From Streptomyces sp. CB02366 (GTDB lineage Bacteria > Actinomycetota > Actinomycetes > Streptomycetales > Streptomycetaceae), in NCBI RefSeq assembly GCF_001905905.1, contig NZ_LIVT01000001.1, forward strand, positions 603,952 to 667,951: a stretch of DNA of 64,000 bases, written 5' to 3'. The notes under the pieces were generated by a model. That model did not search any database. It was not told where the DNA came from and saw only the letters and a program-made list of their open reading frames with translations. Positions 1 to 8,165 of this stretch are shown piece by piece (position 1 is the first letter of the stretch; each line of letters starts with the position of its first letter). The translations under genes and the position numbers were made by a program.

Positions 1-231
1 GACGAACTGCCCAAGGTCTTCGAGGAGTTCTACCAGGTACGCGGACCGCTCCAGCGGGCCCACCGGGGCACCGGGCTCGGACTCCCCTACGCCCGGACCC
101 TCACCGAACTCCTCGGCGGCACGCTGCGGCTGTCGAGCACCCCCGGAGCGGGCACCCGGGTGGAGGTCGAGCTTCCCTTCACGCCCGTACGCCCCACGTC
201 CGCACCCGGCGCCCCGGAGAACACCCCGTGA
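1..231 (+). CDS. Sensor histidine kinase, C-terminal fragment (cut by window edge)
   Basis: Only the last 76 codons are present. They hold the end of a GHKL ATPase domain: an F-box-like EEFYQ segment, then the G2 box GTGLGLPYA (about residues 24-32 of the fragment), then the usual closing GGTLRLSSTPGAGTRVEVELP strand-turn-strand. The protein would autophosphorylate on a histidine lying outside the window. Its TGA overlaps the GTG start of the following response regulator/phosphatase gene (GTGA). The two are therefore probably translationally coupled and act in one signalling pathway. The input domain cannot be judged. Confidence 0.9.
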   Translation, partial: DELPKVFEEFYQVRGPLQRAHRGTGLGLPYARTLTELLGGTLRLSSTPGAGTRVEVELPFTPVRPTSAPGAPENTP

Positions 232-1844
232 CCATGACCGTGCAGAGCGACAGCGCGCCGGGAACCGTCCTGGTGATCGACGACGACGAGACCAACCGCT
301 ACATCCTCACGAGCTGGCTCACGCGCGCCGGGCACACGGTGCTGGGCGCGGCCGACGGCTCCGCGGGGCTGGCCCTGCTGGAGGAGGCGGGCCGCTCGCT
401 GCCGGAGGTGGCCGTCATCGACGTGCAGCTCCCCGACATGTCGGGCTTCGAGGTCTGCGAGCGGATCAAGACCGACCCGCGCACCACCTTCCTGCCGGTG
501 GTCCACGTCTCGGCCGTCGCGGTCAACGCCGAGGACCACACGGAGGGGCTGAGCCGGGGCGCGGACGCCTATCTGGACCAGCCGATCGACCCGGACGAGT
601 TCCTGGCGACGGTGACGGCCGCCCTGCGCTACACCCGGGCCCGCCGCCGGGCGGAGCGTCTGACCCTGCGGCTGGCCGCGCTCAACCGGGCCACCCTGGA
701 CGTCTACCGGGCCGTCGGCTTCGCCGACTTCTGCGCGGCGGCGACCGGCGGAGCGGCCTCGCTCATGTCCGGGCCGGCCACCGCGATCCTCCTCAGCCCC
801 GACGGCCGGCCGGTGCACAGCCACGCGGCCGGCCCGGAGGCCGAACCGGCCACCCTGCCCGCGCTGGCGGAGCCGCTGGACCGGCTGGCCTCCCCGGCCC
901 TCGGCGGCTCCACCGGCACCGAGGTCGTCACGGTCTCGCGGGAGCGCTGGAAGGCGCTGCTGCCGCTCGACCCGATCGACGACGACGTCGTCGTGGTGGT
1001 GACCCGGACGAAGCGCGACCGGCCGCCCGTCTGCGTCGCCGTCCCGGCCGCCGCGGCCCGTACCTCCGACGAACGCGATCTGCTCCAGCAGTTGGTGAAC
1101 GCCTGCGCGCTGGCGCTGGAGGGGCTGCGCACCTTCAACGAGGAGCACGCCCTCGCGCTGGCCCTCCAGCGCACGTTCCTGCCGGACCGGCTGCCCGACG
1201 CCCCCGGCACGACGCTCGCCGTCCGCTACCGGCCGGCCTCCGACCACGCGGAGATCGGCGGCGACTTCTACGAGGCGCTGCAGACCCCGGCCGGGCTGCT
1301 GCTGGCTATCGGCGACGTGGCCGGGCACTCGCTGGTCGCGGCGACCGTCATGGGCGAGATCCGGCACGCGCTGCGCGCCTACGCCCTGGAGGGGCACCCG
1401 CCGCACCACGTCCTGGAGCGGCTGGACGCCCTGCTCTCGTACACCCGGCCGGGCCTCACCGTGACGCTCTGCCTGGTGCTGGTGGAGCCGGACGGGGGCC
1501 GGGTCCACATCGCCAACGCCGGTCACATCCCGCCGCTGCTGCTGGGCCCCGGTGGCGGGGGCGTCTACCTCGCCGACCACGGTCCGCTGCTGGGGCTGCG
1601 GCTCCCGCACCCCCCGGCCCACGCCCACCCCGTCGCCCCGGGCGCCCGGCTCCTGCTGATCACCGACGGGCTGGTGGAGGTGCGCAACCAGGACCTCGAC
1701 CACAGCCTGACCGCGTTCCTCGACGCGGCGGTCTCCGGTCCCCGGGAGCTGGAGGACCTCTGCGACTTCCTCCTGGACTCGTTCGGCGAGGGCAAGGAGG
1801 ACGACATCGCGCTGCTCGCGCTGCACCTGGACGAGACGGGTTAG
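228..1844 (+). CDS. Response regulator with PP2C/SpoIIE-type Ser/Thr phosphatase output domain
   Basis: This 538-residue protein has a CheY-like receiver (about 12-130), a GAF-like middle (about 150-310) and an RsbU/SpoIIE phosphatase domain (about 315-538). The receiver shows the acidic pair in VIDDDE and phospho-acceptor Asp65 in VIDVQLPD. The usual Lys-Pro after the switch region reads Gln118-Pro. The phosphatase shows metal-binding motifs GGDFYE, IGDVAGHS, ITDGLVE and DDIAL. The family dephosphorylates anti-sigma antagonists in partner-switching pathways; the target here is unknown. The GTG start is chosen because GGAGAA lies 6 bases upstream and it overlaps the kinase stop; an ATG two codons on is possible. 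Confidence 0.88.
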   Translation: MTMTVQSDSAPGTVLVIDDDETNRYILTSWLTRAGHTVLGAADGSAGLALLEEAGRSLPEVAVIDVQLPDMSGFEVCERIKTDPRTTFLPVVHVSAVAVNAEDHTEGLSRGADAYLDQPIDPDEFLATVTAALRYTRARRRAERLTLRLAALNRATLDVYRAVGFADFCAAATGGAASLMSGPATAILLSPDGRPVHSHAAGPEAEPATLPALAEPLDRLASPALGGSTGTEVVTVSRERWKALLPLDPIDDDVVVVVTRTKRDRPPVCVAVPAAAARTSDERDLLQQLVNACALALEGLRTFNEEHALALALQRTFLPDRLPDAPGTTLAVRYRPASDHAEIGGDFYEALQTPAGLLLAIGDVAGHSLVAATVMGEIRHALRAYALEGHPPHHVLERLDALLSYTRPGLTVTLCLVLVEPDGGRVHIANAGHIPPLLLGPGGGGVYLADHGPLLGLRLPHPPAHAHPVAPGARLLLITDGLVEVRNQDLDHSLTAFLDAAVSGPRELEDLCDFLLDSFGEGKEDDIALLALHLDETG

Positions 1845-1946
1845 GGCGCGGCCCTTCGACGGCGCCCCGCCGCAGGCGCGGGGCGCACGGCGTACGAACC
1901 GGTCGCGTCGCCCCTCTTGACCGCGCCCGGGGGACGGCGCTGCGAT

Positions 1947-2486
1947 GTGGTGGTGAGCGATCGGGTTGAGCACCGCGACCGGCTCCGCGCCCTGGAGTTC
2001 GAGGCTTTCGTGGCGGGCGCGGGCGGCCGTCTGCTGCACACGGCGACGCTGCTCACCGGCGAACCGCCGCGGCCGTCCGGCGCGTATCCGCGGGCCGAGC
2101 GGCTGCTGCGCGCGGCGCTGGCGCGGACGTACGCGGACTGGGACCGGCTGCACGGCGGCGACCCCTACGACCTGGCCCGCCGGGAGCTGGTCCTCCGCTT
2201 CGCCCGGGAGGCCCGGCGCCATCAGCGGCCGCGCGGCGGGCTGCTGGAGCGGCTGTCCCCCCTCGAACGGCTGGTGCTGGTCCTGCGGATGTACGAGGAG
2301 GCCGGCGAGGAGCAGACGGCGGCGCTCCTGGGGCTGCCGGGCGACCGGGTCCGCGCGGTGTGCGCCCGCGCGGTGGCGGCGCTGCGGTCGGCCGGGCGGG
2401 GACGGGGCGCGGCGTCCGCAGCCGGGGGCGGCACGGAACGCCCCGCCCCCCGCGGTACGGCCCCGGGCCCCCGGGAGACGGCGTGA
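1947..2486 (+). CDS. SigE-family (ECF-like) RNA polymerase sigma factor
   Basis: The protein is about 179 residues. It has a degenerate sigma-2 region starting at FEAFVAGAGGRLLHTATLLTG and a clearer sigma-4 helix-turn-helix at LSPLERLVLVLRMYEEAGEEQTAALLG and following residues. This matches the SigE family common in Streptomyces, which often works with a small membrane partner. The frame is open to a TTG at 1917. GTG 1947, with GGGGGA 12 bases upstream, is preferred; GTGs at 1950 and 1953 are alternatives. Its stop overlaps the next gene's GTG by four bases. Region 2.4 is weak, so promoter recognition cannot be predicted. Confidence 0.7.
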   Translation: MVVSDRVEHRDRLRALEFEAFVAGAGGRLLHTATLLTGEPPRPSGAYPRAERLLRAALARTYADWDRLHGGDPYDLARRELVLRFAREARRHQRPRGGLLERLSPLERLVLVLRMYEEAGEEQTAALLGLPGDRVRAVCARAVAALRSAGRGRGAASAAGGGTERPAPRGTAPGPRETA

Positions 2487-2740
2487 GCGAGGACCGCCGG
2501 GATCCGCGCGAGGAGCGGGTCCGCCGGATGCTGGACGGCCCGCACCCGGTGCTGCCGCCGGACCTGGCGGCACGGGCGGTCCGGCAGGGCGGCCGGCGGC
2601 TGCGGTGGCGCCGGGCGGTGGAGCGGACGGCGGCCTGGTCGCTGGCGGCGGTGCTCGTCGCGGTCCTCGTCTGGGCCGGTGTCGAACAGCCGTGGGCGAC
2701 CGAGCCCGCCCAGGTGACTCCCCCGCTGGAGGGCTGGTGA
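2483..2740 (+). CDS. Small single-pass membrane protein, possible anti-sigma partner
   Basis: This is an 85-residue protein. A charged N-terminal half (SEDRRDPREERVRRML, then arginine-rich around residues 30-50) is followed by one hydrophobic helix (about 52-68, AAWSLAAVLVAVLVWAG) and a short outside tail. The GTG start overlaps the stop of the sigma-factor gene, so the two are coupled. Position and topology suggest a sigma-factor regulator, but no zinc-finger anti-sigma motif (HxxxCxxC) is visible. The assignment is inference from context only. Confidence 0.7.
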   Translation: MSEDRRDPREERVRRMLDGPHPVLPPDLAARAVRQGGRRLRWRRAVERTAAWSLAAVLVAVLVWAGVEQPWATEPAQVTPPLEGW

Positions 2741-2810
2741 GCCGTCGAGGCCCCGGGGCGGGCGGCCTACGCTGGAGGAGAAGGTCGTCGTACGAGCCGA
2801 GGAGGCCGTG

Positions 2811-3002
2811 GTGACCAGGAAGATCGCGGACTGCCGCAAGTATCCGAGCGAGACGGACTGCACGCTCACCATCGCCGGTGAGGAGAACGAGGTCGTCCGG
2901 GCCGCGAGCGAGCACGCGGCGTCGGTCCATGGACACCAGGACGGTCCCGAGCTGCGCGAACAGGTCAGGGGCATGCTGGAGGACGAGAGGGTGGGCGTCT
3001 GA
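2811..3002 (+). CDS. DUF1059 family small protein
   Basis: This 63-residue protein matches the small DUF1059 family. It opens TRKIADCRKYPSE, has a second Cys in DCTLTIAGEE and ends in a His-containing helix (AASEHAASVHGH). The paired Cys and His residues suggest metal binding, but no biochemical role is known to me. GTG 2811 is preferred to GTG 2808 because GAGGAGG (2799-2805) then sits 5 bases away. A strong shared terminator follows. Confidence 0.75.
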   Translation: MTRKIADCRKYPSETDCTLTIAGEENEVVRAASEHAASVHGHQDGPELREQVRGMLEDERVGV

Positions 3003-3010
3003 ACGTGGGA

Positions 3011-3051
3011 AGGGGCGTCCGCCGCGACCGACGGTCGCGGCGGACGCCCCT
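3011..3051. terminator. Bidirectional terminator between convergent genes
   Basis: A perfect 19-bp stem (AGGGGCGTCCGCCGCGACC and its complement) with a 3-base loop lies between the DUF1059 gene and the oppositely oriented cystathionine synthase gene. It probably ends both transcripts. Confidence 0.85.
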
Positions 3052-3072
3052 CCTGCGTGGGTTCCCCGGGGG

Positions 3073-4218
3073 TCAGCCCAGCGCCTGGGTGAGGTCGGCG
3101 AGCAGGTCGTCGCCGTTCTCGATGCCGACGGAGAGGCGGACCAGGTCGGCCGGGACCTCCAGCGGGGAGCCCGCGGCGGAGGCGTGCGTCATCCGGCCCG
3201 GGTGCTCCAGCAGGGACTCCACCCCGCCGAGGGACTCGCCGAGCGTGAACAGCTTCGCCCGGTTGCAGACCTCGACCGCCGCCTCCTCGCCGCCGGCGAC
3301 GCGGAAGGAGACCATCCCGCCGAACGCCCTCATCTGCTTGGCGGCGACCTCGTGGCCGGGGTGCTCGGGCAGCCCCGGGTAGAGGACCCGGGAGACCTTG
3401 GGGTGCCGGGTCAGCAGGTCGGCGACCTTGGTCGCGTTCTCGGTGTGCCGGTCCATGCGGACGGCGAGCGTCTTGATGCCGCGCAGCACCAGCCAGGCGT
3501 CGAACGGTCCGGCGACCGCGCCCATGGCGTTCTGGTGGTACGCCAGCTCCTCGGCCAGCTCCGGGTCGTCGACGATCAGCGCGCCGCCGACGACGTCGGA
3601 GTGGCCGCCCATGTACTTGGTCGTGGAGTGCACGACGACGTCCGCGCCGAGCGCGAGGGGCTGCTGGAGGTAGGGCGAGGCGAACGTGTTGTCGACGACG
3701 AGGCGCGCCCCGGCCTCCCGGGCGACCTGGGCCACGGCGGCGATGTCGGTGATGCCGAGCAGCGGGTTGGACGGGGTCTCCACCCAGACCGCCTTGGTGC
3801 GCGGGGTGAGCGCGGCCCGTACGGCGGCCACGTCCGAGGTGTCGGCCACCGAGAACTCCACGCCCCACCGCGAGGCGACCTTCGCGAACAGCCGGAACGT
3901 GCCGCCGTACGCGTCGTTCGGGATGACCACGTGGTCGCCGGGGGTCAGCAGCGTCCGCAGGAGGCAGTCCTCGGCGGCGAGGCCGGAGGCGAAGGCGAGA
4001 CCGCGACGGCCGCCTTCGAGGGCCGCGAGGTTCTCCTCCAGGGCGGTACGGGTGGGGTTGGCGCTCCGGCTGTACTCGTAGCCGGAGCGCAGTCCGCCGA
4101 CGCCGTCCTGTTTGTACGTGGACACCTGGTAGATCGGCGGGACCACCGCACCGGTGAGGGGGTCGGCGGTGTTCCCCGCGTGGATGGCGAGGGTCTCGAA
4201 GCTGTGCTGGTCGCTCAT
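3073..4218 (-). CDS. metB: Cystathionine gamma-synthase (Cys/Met metabolism PLP enzyme)
   Basis: This 381-residue protein belongs to the Cys/Met metabolism fold-type I PLP family. The Schiff-base lysine is Lys201 in HSTTKYMGGHSD. Other family signatures are YSRSANPTR (about 49-57), ASGLAAE (phosphate-binding loop), NDAYGGT and VETPSNPLL. It would join O-activated homoserine and cysteine to cystathionine in methionine synthesis. Actinobacterial members can also act as gamma-lyases, and sequence alone does not separate the two. It is monocistronic: a terminator lies on its 3' side and a divergent gene begins at 4452. Confidence 0.9.
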   Translation of the reverse strand: MSDQHSFETLAIHAGNTADPLTGAVVPPIYQVSTYKQDGVGGLRSGYEYSRSANPTRTALEENLAALEGGRRGLAFASGLAAEDCLLRTLLTPGDHVVIPNDAYGGTFRLFAKVASRWGVEFSVADTSDVAAVRAALTPRTKAVWVETPSNPLLGITDIAAVAQVAREAGARLVVDNTFASPYLQQPLALGADVVVHSTTKYMGGHSDVVGGALIVDDPELAEELAYHQNAMGAVAGPFDAWLVLRGIKTLAVRMDRHTENATKVADLLTRHPKVSRVLYPGLPEHPGHEVAAKQMRAFGGMVSFRVAGGEEAAVEVCNRAKLFTLGESLGGVESLLEHPGRMTHASAAGSPLEVPADLVRLSVGIENGDDLLADLTQALG

Positions 4219-4451
4219 GGCCCCGAGCGTAGTTCGTCGGGAGGGGGTGTCCGCCGATTCCGCGTGGATCGGGGGGTGGCGTCCCGTGCGGTGCGCCGCG
4301 GGGGGCCGGGGAGCCTCGCAGCGGAGCTCCTGGCAGGGCTTCTCGGCGCCGCCGCGAAGGGCCGCGCCGGGCGCCGCCCGTCCACGCGGGGCGGCCGGGC
4401 GCTCCCCCGGGGCGCTTACCGGCCACTCGCCGTTCCGGGGACAATGGGTCC

Positions 4452-5555
4452 ATGGAGATTCTGTTGTTCCTGCTCGCGATGTGCATGCTCGCCGCCGTGA
4501 TCGGCCCGTGGGTGATGCGCCGCCGGGGCGGTATCCGCCAGGTGGCCCCCGGTTCGCCGGACGCGGCCGACCCGGACGCGTACGGCTTCGCCCGCCAGGA
4601 GGAGCTGGACGTCCGGATGCCGGGCCCCGACCAGGACCTCCTCGACGTGCTCGCCGTGGTCCAGGGCACCCAGCAGTGGCGGGCGGCCTCCCAGCTGCTG
4701 GCGGGGACGCCGAAGGAGGGCGAGGTGCGCTGGCAGCGGGTGCAGGCGTTCGCGGGCGCGGCCTCGCTGGAGCTGGCGCAGCGGCCCGGGGTCGGCGGGG
4801 CGTGGCTGCGGGCCTGGCGTGCGGAGTCCCCGAAGGACGCGGGCGGCGCGGCGGTGCACGCGGAGTTCCTGGTGCAGCAGGCGTGGCGGTCGTCCGCGGC
4901 GGGGAGCGACGACTTCCGGATCATCCTGGAGGAGGCCCGTACGGTCTGCGGCGAGGCGGCCCTGCTGGCGCCGGGCGACCCCGTCCCGTACATCGTGGAG
5001 CTGGCGGTGGCCCGGGGCCTGGGCTACACCCCGGAGCAGTTCGACCGGCTCTGGGCCAAGATCATCGACCGAGCCCCCGCCCACATGGGGGCGCACATCG
5101 CGGCGCTGCACTACCACTGCGAGAAGTGGCACGGCTCGCGCAAGGACGCGGAGGCGTTCGCGACGGCCGCCGCCGCCCGCGCCCCGCAGGGCTCGCTGCT
5201 CGCCGCGCTGCCGCTGTTCGCGCTGTACGAGCATCTGCCGGAGGTCAACCTCGTGCAGGGCTTCTACCGCAGCCAGGTGGTGACCAAGGCGGTCGGGGGC
5301 GCGATGTTCGCGGTGCACGCGGCCCGCCCGGACGACCCGATGACGGCGCACGTGCGCCATCTGCTGGTGCTGTTCCTGGTGCACATGGAGCGCTGGTCGG
5401 AGGCGATGCACCAGCTGGTGCGCATCGACGGCCACGTGGGCGCGCTGCCGTGGACGGCGGAGCCGGATCCGGCGGCGCAGTACGCGGTCTACCGGGCGCT
5501 GGCGGTCGCGGGGTACGAGGCGAACGGCGGCAGTCCGGCGACGCTGCCGCACTGA
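4452..5555 (+). CDS. Conserved membrane-anchored protein of unknown function
   Basis: The protein has 367 residues. The first 20 form a membrane helix (MEILLFLLAMCMLAAVIGPWV), followed by RRRGG, so the bulk should be cytoplasmic. The rest is helix-rich with TPR-like character. Notable stretches are LLDVLAVVQGTQQWRAASQLL (about 63-83), VQAFAGAASLELAQ and a C-terminal HVRHLLVLFLVHMERW helix. I cannot name a catalytic motif. It resembles conserved Streptomyces hypothetical proteins, and a scaffold-like role is only a guess. It lies upstream of msrA in the same direction with a 96-base gap. Confidence 0.75.
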   Translation: MEILLFLLAMCMLAAVIGPWVMRRRGGIRQVAPGSPDAADPDAYGFARQEELDVRMPGPDQDLLDVLAVVQGTQQWRAASQLLAGTPKEGEVRWQRVQAFAGAASLELAQRPGVGGAWLRAWRAESPKDAGGAAVHAEFLVQQAWRSSAAGSDDFRIILEEARTVCGEAALLAPGDPVPYIVELAVARGLGYTPEQFDRLWAKIIDRAPAHMGAHIAALHYHCEKWHGSRKDAEAFATAAAARAPQGSLLAALPLFALYEHLPEVNLVQGFYRSQVVTKAVGGAMFAVHAARPDDPMTAHVRHLLVLFLVHMERWSEAMHQLVRIDGHVGALPWTAEPDPAAQYAVYRALAVAGYEANGGSPATLPH

Positions 5556-5651
5556 GGCGCCGGGGGGCGACTCCCACGCTTCCGCTGCGGAATCCCGGCG
5601 GCCGCTCCCGTGTTGTACGTACCGAACCCCGACCCCGGAGGAGCCCCCCGC

Positions 5652-6317
5652 ATGTTCCTGAACCGTCGCACCCCCGAGCTCCCCACCCCGGAGCAGGCCC
5701 TGCGCGGCCGTCCCGTCCCCGAGTTCACCGTCCCCTCCCGCCACACCGTCCTCGGCAACCCCCTGGTGGGCCCTTACCCGGAGGGGCTGGAGGTGGCGGA
5801 CTTCGCGCTGGGCTGCTTCTGGGGCGCGGAGCGGAAGTTCTGGCAGACCGAGGGCGTGTGGACGACGCTCGTCGGCTACCAGGGCGGTTACACGGAGAAC
5901 CCCACGTACGAGGAGACGTGCTCGGGCCTGACCGGGCACACGGAGGCGGTCCGCGTGGTCTTCGACCCGTCCGTCGTCACGTACGAGGAGCTGCTGAAGC
6001 TGTTCTGGGAGTCGCACGACCCGACCCAGGGCTTCCGCCAGGGCAACGACGTGGGCACCCAGTACCGCTCCGCGATCCACACCCACTCCCCCGCCCAGGC
6101 GGCGGCCGCCGAGGCGTCCCGCGAGGCGTACCAGAAGGTCCTGACGGCCTCGGGCCACCGGGAGATCACCACGGAGATCCTGCCCGCCCAGGACCGCCCG
6201 TTCTGGCCGGCGGAGGCGTACCACCAGCAGTACCTGGACAAGAACCCGGGCGGCTACTGCGGCATCGGCGGCACGGGCGTCTCCTGCCCGATCGGCGTGG
6301 CCCCGGCCGGGGGCTGA
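5652..6317 (+). CDS. msrA: Peptide-methionine (S)-S-oxide reductase MsrA
   Basis: This 221-residue enzyme reduces methionine-S-sulfoxide in proteins. The catalytic motif is GCFWGAER (about residues 54-61). Further family markers are [43 protein letters not shown] and the C-terminal [12 protein letters not shown] with resolving-type cysteines. The ATG at 5652 has GGAGGA 10 bases upstream. Its last 64 bases overlap the 3' end of the convergent TetR gene, so transcription of either gene runs into the other. Confidence 0.95.
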   Translation: MFLNRRTPELPTPEQALRGRPVPEFTVPSRHTVLGNPLVGPYPEGLEVADFALGCFWGAERKFWQTEGVWTTLVGYQGGYTENPTYEETCSGLTGHTEAVRVVFDPSVVTYEELLKLFWESHDPTQGFRQGNDVGTQYRSAIHTHSPAQAAAAEASREAYQKVLTASGHREITTEILPAQDRPFWPAEAYHQQYLDKNPGGYCGIGGTGVSCPIGVAPAGG

Positions 6318-7063
6318 TCCCCCGGGCGCCCCTGCGCCCCCTCTTCCGGCTCGGCCACCGCGTCGGCGCCCAGCACGGCCGGGAGCAGCCGCCGCAGCAG
6401 GCGTACGAACAGGGCGTCCCGATCGGCGGGAGAGGGCTGCGGCGGTGCGCCCGCCGCGGTGAGGGCGGCGAGCAGGTGCGGGTGGCGGCCCTCGGCGGCG
6501 GCCTCTGCCAGCCGGGCCGCCCGGGCGGAGGGGTCGGCGCCCGCCGGCAGGCCCTCGCGGCGGGCGAAGAGGGCGGCCAGGGCGCCGAGAAGGCCGATGG
6601 CCTCCAGTTTCCGGGCGGCGGACCCGGGGGCGGGGGCCAGGACGGCGAGCGCGTGGTCGAGGTAGTCGATCGCGTGCGGGCCCAGCGCCTCGCCCCGCCG
6701 GTCGTTCAGGTCGGCGAGCCACGGGTGCCGGACGTGTGCGGCCCGGGACTGGAGGGCCAGGCCGACGAGGCCCTCCAGCCAGTCGCCGCCGAGGGGCCCG
6801 GAGAGGTCCAGCTCGGCCGCGACCGCGTCCGCCATGAGGTCCAGCAGCTCGTCCCGGCTCCCCACGTAGCGGTAGAGCGAGGCGGGCCCCGTGCCCAGCC
6901 GCTGTGCGAGCGCGCGCATCGACACGGCCGCCAGCCCCTCCTCGTCCGCGAGAGCGACGGCGGCCGCGGTCAGTTGGGCGCGGCTGCGCTCGGGCGCGGG
7001 CCCGCGCGCCCCCCGCTCCGGACGTGACCAGACGGTCGCCGGCCGGGGCTCTCGATCGGCCAT
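6254..7063 (-). CDS. TetR/AcrR-family transcriptional regulator with TetR_C-type ligand domain
   Basis: This 269-residue repressor has an N-terminal helix-turn-helix (about 32-75: [40 protein letters not shown]). A long all-helical ligand domain and a Pro/Gly-rich tail follow. The start is set by AAGGTGG upstream of ATG 7063; the frame stays open to 7132. It is divergent from an alpha/beta hydrolase gene, with a perfect 9-bp-arm palindrome at 7120-7144 between them. The simplest reading is self-repression and repression of the hydrolase until a hydrophobic ligand binds. The tail overlaps msrA on the other strand. Confidence 0.88.
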   Translation of the reverse strand: MADREPRPATVWSRPERGARGPAPERSRAQLTAAAVALADEEGLAAVSMRALAQRLGTGPASLYRYVGSRDELLDLMADAVAAELDLSGPLGGDWLEGLVGLALQSRAAHVRHPWLADLNDRRGEALGPHAIDYLDHALAVLAPAPGSAARKLEAIGLLGALAALFARREGLPAGADPSARAARLAEAAAEGRHPHLLAALTAAGAPPQPSPADRDALFVRLLRRLLPAVLGADAVAEPEEGAQGRPGDQPPAGATPIGQETPVPPMPQ

Positions 7064-7119
7064 GGTCCGCCACCTTCCCTTCGGGGCCCCGTGGGGGTCC
7101 GGGTTCCGGCTGTAGTCTA

Positions 7120-7144
7120 ATACTGCGAACATCGATCGCAGTAT
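7120..7144. promoter_or_regulatory. Probable TetR operator between divergent genes
   Basis: A perfect inverted repeat, ATACTGCGA and TCGCAGTAT separated by 7 bases, lies in the promoter region shared by the TetR gene (minus) and the hydrolase gene (plus). It also overlaps an AT-rich -10-like patch for the regulator. Confidence 0.75.
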
Positions 7145-7241
7145 GAGTCCGCCGTAGGGGGTCGCCGCGTCCGACGGGCGCGCCGCCCACCGTGTTCCGA
7201 CCGCCGTGGCCGATCACGGCTTCCCGCCGAAGGAGTCCGCC

Positions 7242-8156
7242 ATGACCTGGACCGAACGCCGCTTCGCCCGCAACGGTGCGGTCGAGATCGCCCACGACCG
7301 GCTCCGGGAAGGCGCGGACGGCGAGCCGCTGCTCCTGGTGATGGGCCTCGCCGTCTCCCGGCACTGGTGGCCCGGGGAGCTGTGCACCGCCTTCGCCGAC
7401 GCCGGGTTCGCCGTCGCCCGCTACGACCAGCGGGACGCGGGCGAGTCCACCCGGCTGCCGAAGCGCACCGTCCGGGGCAACCCCTTCGCCGCCCTGGCCG
7501 CCGGGCGGGGCGCCGCCTACGCGGCCGAGGACATGGCCGACGACGCGGTCGCCGTCATGGACGCGCTCGGCTGGGAGTCGGCGCACCTCTTCGGGCACTC
7601 GCTGGGCGGGGTCGTCGCCCAGCGCGTCGCCCTGCGCCACCCGGGCCGGGTGCGCACGCTCACCTCGTCCGCGGCGCTGCCCAGCGACGTCGGCGGGGTG
7701 GGCGCCTTTCGCCATCTGCGGCTCGGCACGCTCGCGAAGTTCGCCCGGATCAAGCCCGCCCGGGACCGGGAGGCGCGGATCGCGGCGGGGATCGCGGTGG
7801 CGCGGATCTGCGCGTCGCCCGGCTACCCGTTCGACGAGGCGGGGACGCTGGAGCGGATCGCCGCCGACGTGGACACCGGCATCGCGGACCCGGACGCCCA
7901 GTCCCGCCAGATCGGCGCGACTTGGCACGGCCCCTCCCTGGCCGCGCTGCGCGTGCCCGCACTGGTGCTGCACGGCACGGACGACCCGTTGCTCCGGCCC
8001 TCCGCCGGCCGGGCCACCGCCGCGGCGATCCCCGGCGCGCGGCTCGTCCTCCAGCCGGGCGTCGGCCACGACATCCCCCGCGAGCGGCACACCGCCGTCG
8101 CCGCCGAGGTGCGTGCGCTCGCGGACCGCGCCGCCCGGCCGGGCGGCCTCGCGTGA
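7242..8156 (+). CDS. Alpha/beta-hydrolase fold protein
   Basis: This 304-residue enzyme has a complete catalytic triad. The nucleophile elbow is GHSLGG (about 118-123), the acid is in VLHGTDDPLL and the histidine in QPGVGHDIP. The oxyanion-loop region LLLVMGLAVSRHWW and YDQRDAGES resemble esterases and lactone/epoxide hydrolases. The substrate is unknown. ATG 7242 follows AAGGAG at 7230-7235. It is controlled in all likelihood by the divergent TetR protein, so its substrate may be related to the TetR ligand. Confidence 0.88.
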   Translation: MTWTERRFARNGAVEIAHDRLREGADGEPLLLVMGLAVSRHWWPGELCTAFADAGFAVARYDQRDAGESTRLPKRTVRGNPFAALAAGRGAAYAAEDMADDAVAVMDALGWESAHLFGHSLGGVVAQRVALRHPGRVRTLTSSAALPSDVGGVGAFRHLRLGTLAKFARIKPARDREARIAAGIAVARICASPGYPFDEAGTLERIAADVDTGIADPDAQSRQIGATWHGPSLAALRVPALVLHGTDDPLLRPSAGRATAAAIPGARLVLQPGVGHDIPRERHTAVAAEVRALADRAARPGGLA

Positions 8157-8165
8157 GGCCCCCGG

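Noticed and set aside
87..2936. Very long open frame antisense to the phosphatase and sigma-factor genes
   Set aside because: Arg/Pro/Ala-rich translation without domains; it arises because high third-position G/C removes stops on the opposite strand. The plus-strand genes have recognisable domains.
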